This document shows, one piece after another, positions 1 through 13,043 of a DNA stretch of 64,000 nucleotides. The position numbers were made by a program, and so were the translations under genes. Source of the DNA: Entonaema liquescens (Eukaryota; Ascomycota; Sordariomycetes; Xylariales; Xylariaceae); NCBI GenBank assembly GCA_902805475.1, contig CADCSX010000001.1:3534001-3598000 (forward strand). Reading direction: 5' to 3'. The notes under the pieces were generated by a model, which was not told where the DNA came from, ran no database searches, and was given only the letters and a program-made list of their open reading frames with translations. Each line of letters starts with the position of its first letter. The first letter of the stretch is position 1.

Positions 1-126
1 GTAACCATGCCCTAGGAGCGCCTCCTCGAGCTTCTCCGCAAGCTTCTCTGCGTATGGCTTGCCCACCGGGAACCCGGACGTCAGCGAGTTGCCGAAGCAG
101 AGAATGCGCAACGTCTTTCTAGGCAT
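1..126 (-). CDS. SGNH/GDSL-type hydrolase, N-terminal fragment (runs off the window)
   Basis: Only the first 42 codons are present; the gene continues beyond base 1. The reading starts at an ATG at 124-126 on the minus strand and begins MPRKTLRILCFGNSLTSGF. The segment ILCFGNSLTSG is block I of the SGNH (GDSL) hydrolase fold, where the serine of the GNSLT motif is the usual nucleophile. It follows a short basic start, and no signal peptide is evident, so the enzyme is probably intracellular. Family members are esterases, lipases or acylhydrolases with broad substrates; the substrate cannot be told from 42 residues. The next gene (CAF120/SKG3-like) ends about 1.4 kb away on the same strand. 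The family call rests on one motif plus its N-terminal position. Confidence 0.75.
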   Translation of the reverse strand, partial: MPRKTLRILCFGNSLTSGFPVGKPYAEKLAEKLEEALLGHGY

Positions 127-1556
127 CTTGGCTAGTTGAGATCCTAGGTTATCCCGAGATGGATAACTAGATTCGGGGAAGGACTGCGGCCTTCGAGACG
201 GATCAGATAGTCGAGGATATAATAGGGCGCAGTGATGATCACGAGGTTAGGTCGGGAGAGCGGATAAGGAGGACCCAGTCTAAACGTCAACACATGCGCA
301 CATGAGTGTTGTCTCTGTGTATTTCATGTAATGAAGTCCGGATAGAATGAAGACAAGAGCAATCCTCTTTACCTAATCCCAAGTTGACAAGTTTTGAAAA
401 AGAGAACAACTGTAACCCGTGCGTAGAAAAGCGTGAGCAAGATTAAAGTATTGAAAGAAAAAAAAAAAAAAGCACGTGGGATAAATCCAAAGGGTCGCGT
501 TTGTTTCAACGTTGGTAATGCGACATGTTGCGTCAGGCAGCTGCCCCCTCCTTAGGTTCGCCGGCAGCTGCGATAAGCTTCGGAGCCATGTGGGGCATAA
601 GCTGGGGTCATGCTTGTAGAACGTCAGCCCTGCGAAGCTAAGCTCGGAGACCCTCAACAGGTGATTAGACCCTTATTGGATATTCCACACGTGATAGAAG
701 TATATGCATAGTTGGATATTCTATATGTGGTGTGCGGATATAAATAGTTGTTTGGCTTTATGCTATATTCAAGAGCCAATGATGTGGGGGACCATGAATA
801 CAGAAGACCTACCCAATACGAAGGTTCCCTATCCACGTTCTGTACCCCGAGTATTCGGCCACTTGTGGTATAAGAAGTACAGTATTTCTTCTTAAACTTC
901 CATATGGCTACTATAAATTGTTGACATACACCGGCTTCAAGCTTTGTCCCATTTAGAGTTGGTTTAGCGATGGTATAAGAACTAAGAACTGTCTATCTTC
1001 CTTCATGCTCATTAATCAAGGCGCTTAACTTCTAATGGACACTAACTCTAACAACGGAAGACCCGTTTAACTCAAACAATAGGAAAAACGTAAGGCTCTA
1101 ACCAGTCAAGTCAAAGTCCATTCACACAACCAAGGTAACAACTAATTTACTAATAGCGTAGTGTATTACAAAGTATCATTCATATACACTAAAGATAGGT
1201 TGGGTAGGTAGCCATGCTCTGATGATTTCAGCAAGCCATTCCAGGCTAGAGATGCAGTAATCTCTTGCTCTTGGTGATAGAAACAAGAGTTCGAAAGGAC
1301 GGAAAGATTATTTACATAATAACAAATGAACACCGGGGATTATGCTATGCCTCTTTACCGTATGACTCGTCAACCGCCAACCCGACTTAGTAAAAACGAG
1401 GAAAAAAAAAAAAGGAAAATACTGATGAGTACTCGCTTGCGCTTTGAAGAACATCCATTCTCGCAAAATATTTCGACTATAAGGAATCTTCAAGTCAAGG
1501 GAATTAATAAACGCCCAATGCTTTCTGGTGTGTGTTAATATTCTATGATGCGAAGG
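127..1556. other. intergenic stretch
   Basis: No convincing gene. It contains a run of A at about 457-471, an A-rich run near 1401-1415 and several short unrelated ORFs without recognisable motifs. It should hold the promoter of the GDSL hydrolase at its left end and the 3' region of the CAF120/SKG3-like gene at its right end. Confidence 0.6.
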
Positions 1557-4500
1557 TCAAAATGCGTGTCCCTGGTAGGGGTAATTTTGTCCTCGCCCGC
1601 CGGGAGGTGGGCTCTGTGCTGAGAACTGGCCATGTGGTTGCATGCCCTGCTGGTGTACGCGAGGATCGAAGTTACCGGGCGGTGGAGATCTGAACCCTGG
1701 CCCAGGCGATGACCAGCCGCCTTCCTGCTCATATGATATCGGGCTAGGGCCTCCATAGCTACCGTAGCTAGGAGTGTGGGGTATATTGCCGCGGTTCATG
1801 TTAGAGTACATTCCAGATGGCGGCGGCAAGTTAGGCGATGGTGCGGGTTGTTGATACTGTTGAAAAGCCTGCTGTTGTTGGCGCTGGTTGATTGCATACT
1901 GTGCAGCCTGGCTACTCCAACCTTGTTTCATTTGTTGTTTTTCTCGCTCTCTTGCTTCAATCGCACCTACTAGGCCTCCACTGGGTGGCGGTGCATTCTT
2001 ATTACCGGCCATATTAATCAAAGGAGAACCTGTCACACGCGCCACATGTTCTTGTTCCCGAGCTGACAGGTGCGAGTCGCTAACTCCTTGTCCACCAAGA
2101 ACGGCACCAGCACCTCTAGATCCGGGGCGTTGGAACGGCTCATTTGGTCCCCGGGAGTTTGGACGTTGAAGGAGATCTCGCGAATTATTTCTGGAGTGTG
2201 TACCAATATAATCTGGGCCTTGACCACGGCCCAACGGAGGCGTTGGCGTACCCGTTCTAAAGCCTCCAAGACTCATTCCCGACGAATGTCTCTGGTGTGC
2301 ATATTGCGGCGTAGCTGTAGCAGCCGCCGCTCGTTGCTGGACGAACTCTTCAGCGGATAGACCGGGTCCCCCAGCGCCAGATCCCGGAGTTGCCGGTTGC
2401 CAGATCATGCTTCGTCGCAATGTGTCCTCTGACTCCTGACGGCTATGGCCCGCATCAGTTCCAGGTGATCTACGTGGAGGTATGTGACCTGGCGAATGAG
2501 AGCGCGGACCGGGCGAAAATGACCTCGGTTGCGGGTTTCCCGGTGTTGGGGTCTTTGCGACGGGCGCCGTTGCATAATTCAAGGTTGGACCAAAATCTAT
2601 GTCTGGGATATCAAGATCTGCCGCGCGGGTTTGCGAAGGAGAGTCATCCGCATTTCCAACAGTTCGTAGAACACCCGCTCGTGGCCGCTCCCGATCACTT
2701 GAAGTCGCTGTATCAGTCGACGGGCGAGAACTTGCATAGTCAGGGCTATCGGTGGACGCCGAGTCATCGTAACGACTACTTGATTGGCTTTTGCTGGTGT
2801 CGACGCGATGTACGCCAGAATTCGGGGGGATTCGAGATGTATTAAGAGGACGAACCTGGCCTAGTCCAGTAGCATCGATACGATTTCCTGTCAAGCTTCC
2901 ACTGCTTGTAGATGGGGACTGTGGTGTTATATCATCACGTATATTTCGGTGCTGTAGGCTATCACTACGAGCTGGGAGTGGTTTTCTGTGAATAGGGGGA
3001 GAAGTGTTTAATGGTGGTAAAGGCTGGCGGTTGGCCGGAGACCTTGGTCTATCAGGGCCGCCGGGACCTGGCGGGCCTTGGGGTGGATAACCGCGATACA
3101 TATTGTCCTGAGGTGGGTAATTTGGTCGGCCACGTCCCGGGGGTGGCATATTTGGCGGGGGACGGCCGCGGCCTCTTCCGGGAGGGGCATACCGTAGGGT
3201 GGTCCTCGTTGGCCCGGGGCATGTTACCTTGAGGCGGACCATAACCAGGCTGAGGTGGGGGTCGGTTACCGGACGCAGTACCAGGTCGGGAAGTAGGTGT
3301 TTTGGCCGGTTGTTAGGACCTGGACTGGGACCTCGCGGGCCAGGAGGTGGAGGGCCCATAGTTTGGTTAAGCGGTGATCTCGATCTCATCCCGACGGGGT
3401 CCATTTGAGGCGGCGGCGGTAGCCCTGAAGACTGTGGTTGGTTTTCCCTTAAAGCTTCACGAGATCCGGAATTAGCAGACATCCCAGCATTGTTGGCGTA
3501 AGTATGTACCGGAAGTTGTTGACCACGTTGGTCAGGTCCCTGTGATGGCGGTCCGTTCCTTTCACCGTCTCGCACCGCTTCGTCCACGGAGACACCGCCA
3601 GCGGTTGCAAGCTGTGCAAGGGTAGTCATGGATAATCGACTATTAGCCCGACGCATCTCTGGAGAATGGTAGGGACGGGTCGTAGGAACATGGCCAGGCG
3701 CGTGGGAGAAACTGGGGGTTGGGACACTGGTTCCGGAGTTGGCATCCTTCGCATTCCTTCAAAATCGCGAATCGAGGGGTCCGTTCGATCTTCGTCTGAA
3801 CTCATTCGCTCCGGGGTAGCCGCTAAATCGTTCACGAACGCGCGTCCTGCATTAGGTCCTCGTGTAGATGAGGCTGGGCTAGAGTCCGATGCATTGCGAG
3901 TATGGCCCGACTGATTCCCAATCATTACAGAGGGATTTGGAGGAGGCGGAGGCGGGGCCGAGTCATTTTGGGGGGGAGGTCTACTACCAAGCGACATAGA
4001 CCGAGAGGTACGAACAGGAGGAGGGGCTTCGTCAGCAAAACCAACACGAGGCTTCGAGGCGCCCCCTGCGGCGGGGCCAAAACTAAGACGCTTGCTGTGG
4101 CCGTTAGTCTGCCCTGAACTGGAACTTGTGCTTCCTCCATCCTCCACGGTATTCATGCGGGTGCCCGTTAGCTCCTTGAGCTTCTTTCTCCATTCCCGCT
4201 CGTTCCACTTCGAACTGCCTTCGGTCAAGATTAGTCCTGACACATCCGTTAATTCCAAATAACCATAGCGTTTGTGTTTCGGCATAGCAAACATAAGGGA
4301 CCTCGAATCGAGAACGCTTGCAACGAGTCTTCCTGGGCGGCCATAGAGGCCGAAGGTGTCCCAGGTGGGAAATAGAAACCGGAGCATCATCTCAAAGCCG
4401 CTGACGGCTGGATGTACTTCGGGCATAATAAACACAAAACCCTCGCTCTCCGTAGGCGGATCCGAGTGAATAGTGATGTTTCCCTCAATCTTGACTAGTG

Positions 4501-5807
4501 TCGAAGCATCAATCAGTGACTTAGCTTGGGGATATAAAGCGTACGCCGAATAAGCGTCGCTGATGGTTGCGATGGGTAACATTTTCTTATGCTTCTTCCC
4601 ATTTATCCTACTGTCGTAGAATTTGATATCCCCCTTCAGTAATGGGGTATGTCGATCGTATGGTGACTTTTTCTTATGCTCTTTCTGGGCCTTTACATAT
4701 TCCTTCTCATCTGGTGGCGATATGACACACCAGCAGCGTCTCCACGGTACTCCAGCTCCAAATCGGACTCTAACCCATTGGTCCATTGGCGTACGTGCTC
4801 TCTCCATGATGACACCAATATTGTTAAGCGTCTTGCCCTTGCCTGCGATTAATGCCCCCGTATAGGCTTCTTGGAGAGTCGAATGCTCGAACATGGCAAG
4901 CCGGATACCGGCAGTCCATTGTATAAGCGATTGCCGAGAGTTGAAGTGTAGAAGGTATCGGTTCCGTCCTGCCGTCGATATGCTCAATATGTTTTGTAGC
5001 GGTGTCTCATCATTCGATCGTGTAGGTAGGGATTCGATCTAATCATATGTTAGCTTCCGGCACTATCCCGAGGAAGAACGGCCCCGTAATGTTTCTTTTA
5101 AATCAATTAGCGTTCATACCATCTTAATAGAAGCATCTGTCAAGTTGAGAAACTTGGGTAGGACTTCTCCATCCTCCCCCGCAGCATCCAATTCGGCAGC
5201 ATCCCACAAGGATAATACGGTTCCCACCAACTGCGCAAAGCATTCGGTCCAGGTCCGGTCGGGATTTGGTTTCCCCTCTGAAAGCTGTTAGAGTCCTGAA
5301 ATGTCCAATTGGCTACAATGCGAACTTACGGGTATTCTGATCATCGAGTTTTAAGAAATACCCCTCCTGGTATAGCTTATTCGCATGGCTATTGAGGAAG
5401 GTAAAGATGGGCTGGAGCTCGGGAATGGTATCTTCGTTTACATCCATGAGGGGCGGTTGGTAGGTCTGTACCATAGACAAGGGTCTCGAAGAAGTGCGAC
5501 TTATAGTTCTGCGATGTGTTTCACTTGATATGGGAGTGAAATCTATAGGAGAATTGTCATGGTTAACCCGGGCGGGAGATGCTGGAATAGGTGTCGAAAC
5601 AGCTCGAGCTCTCGTTCGTGTGCGGAAACCACCAACGTTAATGATATGATGTCCTTTATTGGCAGGGACCGAGTTCAGCTTGCCGTTGGATGTGGGGGCC
5701 TGGCCGTTCGGAGGTGACGACGAAGGTGTGGGTGAGGCGCTATGGAGGTTTTTCGGGTCACGGTCACCGTTGTGCTGGAAATGATGAGAGCCGGAGAACT
5801 GGGACAT
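1557..5807 (-). CDS. CAF120/SKG3-like PH-domain protein
   Basis: Large fungal PH-domain protein of the yeast Caf120/Skg3 type (CCR4-NOT-associated or bud-site proteins; role here inferred). Exons on the minus strand are 5807-5330, 5277-5120 and 5038-1557, with phases 1 and 0 and donors GTAAGT and GTATGA. The reading starts MSQFSGSHHFQHNGD at 5807; a GTG farther upstream is ignored. After a Ser/Pro-rich leader comes the family block EGYFLKLDDQNT, then KPNPDRTWTECFAQLVG across intron 1, then the PH and following conserved region (IMERARTPMDQWVRVRFG). The last 700 residues are low-complexity Pro/Gln/Ser/Gly. The frame breaks near 3714-3718, and three more one-base losses at 3300-3303, 3213-3219 and 3184-3187 shift and then restore it. 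Counting four added bases the coding total is 4122 nt (1373 residues). These look like consensus errors rather than a dead gene. Confidence 0.82.
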
Positions 5808-8800
5808 AAACGAAAGCACTTAAAGTTCGGAAGGGTCCAAAGTTAGCATTAACGGGTCCTTGCATAAATTGGGGGGGGGGCTTTTTTTTTTTTTATAAAG
5901 GATTTAATGCATTAGATAGATTAAGGTTATGAAGAGAGAGGATAGATAGTGAAGAGAAAATAGTGGGACAAAAAGTTGTGAAAGAAAATCACATATAGTT
6001 AGGTTAAAGGTGATTATGCGTATGTCGGGGATGTAAAGTGTTTAGGTAGGGGGATTGAAGATAATAAAAAGATAATAAGAGAATAGGTAAAATATAGCAT
6101 GGAATAGTATGTGATAGTGTGTGATAGCGTGTGCGCAACTGTCAACTTTAAATTGTAGAAAGTTAAGCTCAATCGCATTCGCAACAACTACCCTTTCAAC
6201 CCTTCAACCCTTCAATCACGCTTCAACTGCGTATCAGCCGTATTTCGTAGCTGTATGTAGGGATAATGAGTGGATCAACCCAACATTGAAGGCTATGTCG
6301 GGTTAAAAAGTGAATATTGTACATAGTATGGTAATCCCCATGTTAGATGGAGACCCGGGAATACGGCACCAACTTTCGGTGTACAATAATCAGATCCAAG
6401 GAACAGAATGTTTTCTTTGTCATGGGCTTGGAATGCGTCGATAAACGCTCCATCTGCTCCCACTAACTGACACCTCGACAACTTGTCGGATTCGGGGGGG
6501 GGTTACGTGTATATGGATATGGATATGGTTATATGTATGATGACTTTGGGTTTATGAGAGGGTGTGGAAATAAGCGTCATACCATGTACGTTTGTCTAAC
6601 ATAGATATGCTTGTGCAGGGTATGATGAATGGTGCCTCACAATGCAACTTGGTGGATTTGAGAGAGAGGTATTATCCGGTTCTGGTCAAAAGAAAGAGGA
6701 AAATGAGAGATAGGAAATGTAAGTTTTACTTACCGCGATTCCGGGCCATTTTAATCCAACAGATAAACCCAGCAGCTCCAAATCAAAATAGAACCACCCC
6801 GACAAAATCTTATTCCATCAGATGAGTTGGCTTGCACGATGTTTCTCTCTCGACTACCTCAGGTGAAGGGTTGAAGGGTGAAGGGTAAAGAGCAAGGGTG
6901 GTCCACAAGGGACTGTTCGGAGGATAATGTCGATCTAATGCCGAAGTCGAATTATTGTTATTAGTAGGATGCGATTCCAAGTACTTGAGTCGTATGTATC
7001 AAAGTTCGTCGCGCGTATATCGAAAAAAAGCAGTAAAGAAAAATAGAACAAGTCTAGATAGTAGTCAAGATGCAAATGGCCAAAAACCCAAAAAATAGTC
7101 AAAATTCCAAACTGTCTCGTAATAGGTGGGCGGGAACGCTGGTTTTGTAGCTCGGGTCCTTGAGTGTCTCCACGCGATACGAATTTGTGGAATGCGAGGG
7201 AAGGGTACAGTCTCGGATCCCCGTATACCATGTACGAATCGTTATCCTGCAACAAAGATCAGGTGGCCCTGTCTAGTCTTTCACTGTGGTTGTTTCCTCT
7301 AAGTGGGCTATATTTTATCCAGTTAAGAGAAAAGTAAATTCAACCTCAAGTGTAAAGGAATAAGAGCTTTTGCTAGAGGAACCCAGACTCAGTATAAGTT
7401 CCCAGTCGCCGTCTACCGAGACGTTTCCGAATTGCGGAAGCGTCGGGCAGTTTTAAGCAATTATCCTAGCAAGAGTCGATTTGCGTGCTTGTCGGGATTC
7501 TATGTTTAGGGCTAAGCGTCATTCGTTCGATCTTTTGGCCTTTTCTGAACTAGATGAATAGTAATAGCGGTAGAGCTTTTCTAGATTAAAGGTTATTTTA
7601 GACGATAACAAGACGGGATGAAAATGAGTAGACGAGCTGTAAATCCCTTTTCTCGGAGTAAGAAACAGAAAACGGGCTACACATGTTCGTATCTATCTAT
7701 CTACATACACTACACAATAAAGTGGCATGTTAACGTGGAAGAGGGAAAAAAGCTGATGACAAAAAAAAAAAAAAGGATGACGGAGCAGGGGCATACGTCA
7801 GTCCGAAAAGACGGTATTTGTTAACGATGGCTGGCAACTGGTAATAGTAACTTCATATTAATGGGTACTTCGCTATGGTTCGGAGATACCGTGTCGTTCT
7901 AGTGGCTACAAATATAGCTTAGCCTACCATGCTACTGCAAAGCTACTGTAGACTATTATAATATACACATGAGAATAGTAAGTAGTCTTGGTTGCAACAT
8001 CTCGCAAGGCGTCAGCGTATATGCATACATACGTAAATACGTCCCTTGAGGTTGTACTATGGTTACTATGGTATACTGTACGTACATGTATATATGTACG
8101 CTAGACATGGATGTGTCGATCAATCCGCCAGTATGCAGCAAGCTGCTGGTTGGCAACAATTTGCTGACGATAGCCGACTTACCGGGTGCTACATCCAGGA
8201 AGATCTACCTAATTTTGAGCTTGAGATCACTAAGATCATACATACATGAGGCATCCTTGAATTCCACCATACGTTTATGCTAATATAGAACCAGAGAAGT
8301 TAATAAAGTAGTGAGCGGGTATTAAGGAACCATACTACCAGGGTCTCTACCGACGAAAACGATTGGATAAAAAGGGGCGTCGGGTGAGACGGATACTTCC
8401 ATATGTGGATGCATATCACCAGCCTCTATATTTTCCTATGTATTTTTTCGGTTCCAAAGCTTGCTCAACCCAAAGCTAGGCAATGTGTGTCTTGGTGGAC
8501 CTGACGTGGCATAAAAGCAGGACAAAATCCACAGCCTTGACCTATTCAGGATCCGCACGCGCCTAAGTTGTATCGCAGCGGTTCGACGTTGCAAGACAGA
8601 GCCAGTCACGAAACGTGCCTTGGGTACAGCAGCTGACAAGCAAGCGCTTGGTAACCTACCAGCCTTCTGCCGTTCATCCAGTCGAGACACTCAGCCTTTG
8701 CTCCACAAGATGGAATCACGACGTACGAGTATATGACTCTCTCTCTCTCCGTACAATAGACGACTATGCCTTAGAAGTTCACTGTTTCATTTTAACTAAC

Positions 8801-10288
8801 AGGGAAGTTTTGGTCCGATTCCAGCTGAGTTGCAGAATCGCACTGCGCCGCCGAAATACCGCGTACACCTAGCCGCTTCGCATCTCACGACCAAGATACC
8901 CTAGTGACAGATCACAGGGGGCCCCGAGTTTCGTCGGCCTTTGTTTCGAACCGCCGAGATCTGGTTTTGTCTGGGCATCCATTTCCCCGGCATAGTGTGG
9001 ATGGCACAGCATCCCCCTCTACCTCCGTGCCCAGCTATTTATTCGTGTTCGTTCATTGTCAGCTTGCCAATGATAGCTGGGCAGACGGACTCGCATACCT
9101 AAGCCCCCATATGACGCGCGTTTTCTGAGTTTATGAGAGACCCTTCTCGATCCTTTTCTTTCATGAAGCAGGGAATTTCAAATATGATTGAGCCAACAAA
9201 TTGCCGGATGCATGAAAGGAATTGCGATAAGCGGTTCGGTATGACAGAAAGACTTTATCTGACAGGTACAAGGACTTCATTTAAATCAAATATCTACGTC
9301 ATAGTTTCTAGCCGGCTTATGAGCTAGAAGCAAAGCTAGATTCTAGTGCAAAAACTCCAAAGGTCTAGATGCAAAATGAATATGAAATACGTTCTTACGG
9401 CACTACTCGATTCTTATTAGAATAGATCTATCCAGGGTATCCTAAAATCTTTTAAACTCTATCCCATGCTTAGTACGGATAGATTAAACTAGTAACTACA
9501 AAGATACAGTTAAAAATATAATCAGTCAGATGTCTCTCAAAGCAGACAGTCAAGTCAAGTTCGTAAGGTAATATGGTAAAAGAGATGATCATACCATACC
9601 CGTTGCGATAAAGTGACATTATCATATCGAATCACCGCTTTAGGTACATTACTATTAGTTAGTTTCCACCCCTCCATCCGCCAAGAAATTGAATACACGT
9701 TTAAGAGGTAGTTCAGCCCGCCTTGTAGTTGGAAATACGCGCATCCTCTTATAAGATGCTAAATACTTTATCATGGACCTTTGAATATCACAATCTGATT
9801 TTTTTTTTTTTTAAATATTTACTACATGTCCCCTAAACTCATATCCTAAGTCATCCTAAGAAGACGACTCGATCCAAAAGCTACAGCTGTAAGTGATTTT
9901 GATATGGAGGCAGGGAGGTCAGGTAGTAAGTCGAACGCAATAAGTTCATCTTTCGTGTAATCGAAAGTGATGTCATGATAAATCCTAATAAGAGTAACAA
10001 CTCAATATACCGAGTCCTAAACTTCCCGGAGGATTTTCCCATCTACATGCATCATGCCATCTTACGCCAAAGTGACTCTGCAAGTCAATGAACCCAGGAT
10101 GGCACTTTGCGATAAGCAAAGTTGAACTCCCTTATCAAAAAAAGAAAAGAAAAAAAAAACCGTCGTCGGCGTTTAATAGCATAGCGCGTTTTTATGCGTG
10201 ACAACTACTATCAACTTAATAAATCACAACTCTTGGCTGCCAATCCAAGTGCCCTCAAAAGGTCTAAAGCTAGACCTCGTTCGTGGGC
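5808..10288. other. long gene-poor stretch
   Basis: About 4.5 kb without a gene I can defend. It holds G and T homopolymers at 5871-5895, a GGGGGGG run near 6494, poly-A near 7761-7773, CT-rich DNA near 8738-8749, a T run near 9801-9813 and A-rich DNA near 10137-10160. Two minus-strand ORFs (6293-6481, 62 aa; 6935-7255, 106 aa) have unremarkable composition and no recognised motif; they could be 5' leader exons of the CAF120/SKG3-like gene or noise. Much of the sequence is moderately A+T rich but not RIP-like. Confidence 0.55.
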
Positions 10289-11603
10289 ATGAGAAGGTTG
10301 GCTCCCTCTTTTTTGTTGGCCTCTTATCCTGGTCCAACGCGACGGACATTATCTTCTGTTGGATTAACACGATGGCATCGGCGTCCCCAACATACTGCGG
10401 GTGGTAAAAGCCGCTCTTCCACCAGCACCGAGCAATCCGGTAGGATCACAACACCTCTTCCTGACACCGAGTTACATTTACCTTTTCGCTTCGAAACCGG
10501 GTTTGCGCTATTCGCGAAACGCACCCCGCGACCATTTCCTCCACCGTTCCTATCCCCACCGTCAGGCTCATTTTCGGACCCCCTCAGTACTCACCACCAG
10601 AGTCGTGATAAGCGAGCGTTCGTAGATGGTGAGATCATACGCGGGTGGACAAACGGCGATGATGCGGTTTATGCTAGTGAATACTTCATTTGCGCCAACG
10701 ATGGAGTTGGCGCTTGGTCGGCTCGACCGAGAGGCCACGCAGGGTACTTGTCCCACGGTAGTCTAAGCCTTGTGCATGGCAATCCGTAATTAACAATGGT
10801 CACAGCTTATGGTCGAGGTTGATACTACACTTTTGGGTTGCGGCAATGGAAGAAGACATCTCAAGGCCGCGGCCCCCCGACCAATCATACCGGCCGGACC
10901 CTATGCATTATCTGCAGCAGGCATATGAGCGGACAATCGAGGCCACTTCGGGACCCAATGAATGTTTAGGGACCACCACGGCGACCGGGGCTCAGCTCTT
11001 CTACAAGGCTGACAGCAGCAACTCAGCAGCATCTGTATCACCACTCTTATATGTCACAAATCTTGGCGATTCACAGGTCATGGTGGTACGGCCGAAAAGT
11101 CGGGAAATGGTATACAAGTCCACAGAGCAATGGCATTGGTTCGATTGTCCGAGACAACTCGGAACAAATAGTCCAGATACACCAGCCAACAGAGCCGTTG
11201 TCGATATAGTAGAGGTTAGTGAAGGCGACGTCGTACTGGCTATGACGGACGGTGTTATTGACAACCTCTGGCAACATGAGATTGTCGAGAACGTTTCTCG
11301 GAGCGTCAAGCGCTGGGAGGCTGGAGAAGGGGGCCAAGCCAGCGGTCCCCGTGAAAATGGTGGTGGAGGCGGTATGACGTTCGTCGCCCAGGAGCTTGTT
11401 AATGCTGCAAAAGAAATTGCGTTAGACCCATTTGCAGAGAGTCCCTTTATGGAACGTGGTATCGAAGAAGGGTTGGCTAGTGAAGGAGGTCAGTATAGTA
11501 TCGGTCTTAACCACTCTAAATAATATACACGCTAACATACATAGGAAAACCTGACGACATCAGCGTTGTAGCAGGTTTGTGTCAACGGAACACAACATCG
11601 TGA
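10289..11603 (+). CDS. PP2C-family protein phosphatase (PTC7/azr1 type)
   Basis: Mn/Mg-dependent serine/threonine phosphatase of the short PP2C class that includes yeast Ptc7 and fission yeast azr1. Exons 10289-10743, 10806-11488 and 11545-11603 join in phase (phases 2 and 1) to 398 residues. The intron ends are GT..CACAG and GTCAGT..ATAG, each with a TAAC-type branch site. The N-terminus is Arg/Ser-rich without acidic residues (MRRLAPSFLLASYPGPTRR), as expected of a mitochondrial presequence. Metal-site and core motifs appear in order: ANDGVGAW (about residue 133), LGTTTATGAQL, YVTNLGDSQVMVVRP, AMTDGVIDNLW and, in exon 3, GKPDDISVVAGL. The joins are supported because they rebuild GHAG-LWSRLILHFW and EGG-KPDDIS exactly. 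Ptc7-type enzymes act in mitochondria on coenzyme Q biosynthesis; that role is inferred here. ATG 10289 is chosen; an upstream in-frame GTG exists. Confidence 0.88.
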
Positions 11604-12064
11604 CACGCCTAATGCATAATATAGATAATACATCCATCGATAAGATATATCATCCCGTGGTACTACTGGGAGCTCTTCCGAGCAATAACAACCTTGGACA
11701 GCTCTATTCGGGCCAGCTCCGACTATATTCAGCCATACGAAACACCGGGGTAATACCGACACTACTTAACCCGAGTGCCACTTAGACAATTCAGGTAGAT
11801 ATGGGATTATAGATCATTTTAGATGAGTTGGCGTTCACGGCGTTGGGGGGGTTTTGAGGGTGTATCCTCTAGAAGCAATATCTTTATATCGGGGTATACA
11901 TATTTGTATTTAGGTACCCATTTTTAAGTTAGCGATAAGAAAGCTAAAAAGTCTTATCATTATCATTATCGGCCATGCAGAATTCAAATCCAATAATTTT
12001 TAGGAATCGAGATGCTAAAGATTATATTCAACAAGCCCAACTCACCACCTTTTAATTAGGCAAA
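11604..12064. other. intergenic stretch between PP2C and UTP23 genes
   Basis: A 461-bp spacer between two genes on the same strand. It contains a G run near 11845-11851 and a short ATTATC repeat near 11956-11971. It should hold the terminator of the PP2C gene and the promoter of UTP23. No gene is seen. Confidence 0.6.
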
Positions 12065-13043
12065 ATGCCTCGAGCCAAAAGATCGAAGCAATATAGGAAG
12101 CTCATGGAGCAATTCTCCATGAGCTTCGGATTTCGAGAGCCGTACCAAGTCATTGTAGACGCCGACTTTATCGCAGAAGCAAACAAATGCAAGATGGACG
12201 TGATGCGCCGGTTGGAGGACACTCTACACGGCCAAGTCAAGCCTTGTATGTTATGATATACCTCCATATTCCTCTTATTATTACTTCTATACTGACTAGT
12301 ATCGCATAGTAATCACTCAATGTTCAATGCGACATCTCTATGGACGGAAATCAGAGCCTGGTGTGGAAGCTGCCATAGAACAAGCAAAAAATCAATTCGA
12401 GCGCCGACGATGCGGTCACCATCCAGATGAATATCCAGAGCCGCTTAGCACACTCGAATGCCTACAATCTGTTGTCGATCCGAAAAGTAACGGAGTGAAC
12501 AAGCATCGTTACGTCTGCGCGATCAATGATGATACTGTCAGAGCAAAGCTACGACAGGTGGCAGGGACGCCATTGATATTCATCAGAAGATCAGTTATGA
12601 TTATGGAGCCGATGGCAACGGTTAGCGTGAAGATCAGATCTAAAGATGAGAAGAGCAAGTTCAGGGCAGAGCTCAGGGCACCAAGCAGCAAGAGGAAAAG
12701 AGATGATGACGATAGCGACCAGGAGGAAAACGCGGGACAAGCCGCGCCAAGAACACAAGAGACGGATAAACCGAAGAAGAAAAAGAGTATACCTGGCCGT
12801 AAGGAACCCAATCCCTTAGCCGTCAAAAAGAAGAAGTCGAAGGCGAACCCAAACGCGGATAACCAGCATTCAAAAGAGCCCAAGGTGGAGGAAGCAATTA
12901 CAACAGAGGCGGATCAGACAGAAGCACCAAAGCGGAAACGTATACGAAAGCACAAGGGTAAAGGTGCTTCTACAAATAGTGAAGCAGCTACAGAGTCTGG
13001 TGATGGTAACGGCGAGACGCATGCAGCGAACACAGAAGCTTAA
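12065..13043 (+). CDS. UTP23: rRNA-processing protein UTP23 (PIN-like, SSU processome)
   Basis: Nucleolar factor of the small-subunit processome needed for early 18S rRNA maturation and snR30 release. Exons 12065-12245 and 12310-13043 join at phase 1 (donor GTATGT, branch ACTGAC, acceptor CATAG), giving 304 residues. It opens with the family signature MPRAKRSKQYRKLM, followed by a degenerate PIN domain (PYQVIVDADFIAEANKCKMD), then across the intron ITQCSMRHLYG. A Cys/His cluster follows (RRCGHH, ECLQSVV, HRYVCA), matching the zinc finger described for this family, then GTPLIFIRRSVMIMEP. From about residue 195 the tail is Lys/Arg-rich with acidic stretches, typical of nucleolar RNA-binding tails. 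Length is normal for fungal members. No defects were seen. Confidence 0.92.

Noticed and set aside
3620..3720. Possible intron joining the two frames of the CAF120/SKG3-like gene
   Set aside because: No GT..AG pair of realistic length with a branch site fits; adding one base to the G5 run at 3714-3718 gives continuous family-like sequence.
6935..7255. 106-aa minus-strand ORF as a gene
   Set aside because: No motif, a low-complexity end and no supporting splice sites; kept only as a remark in the intergenic entry.
10198..10407. Plus-strand 69-aa ORF overlapping the PP2C start
   Set aside because: It is out of frame with the phosphatase and has no motif.
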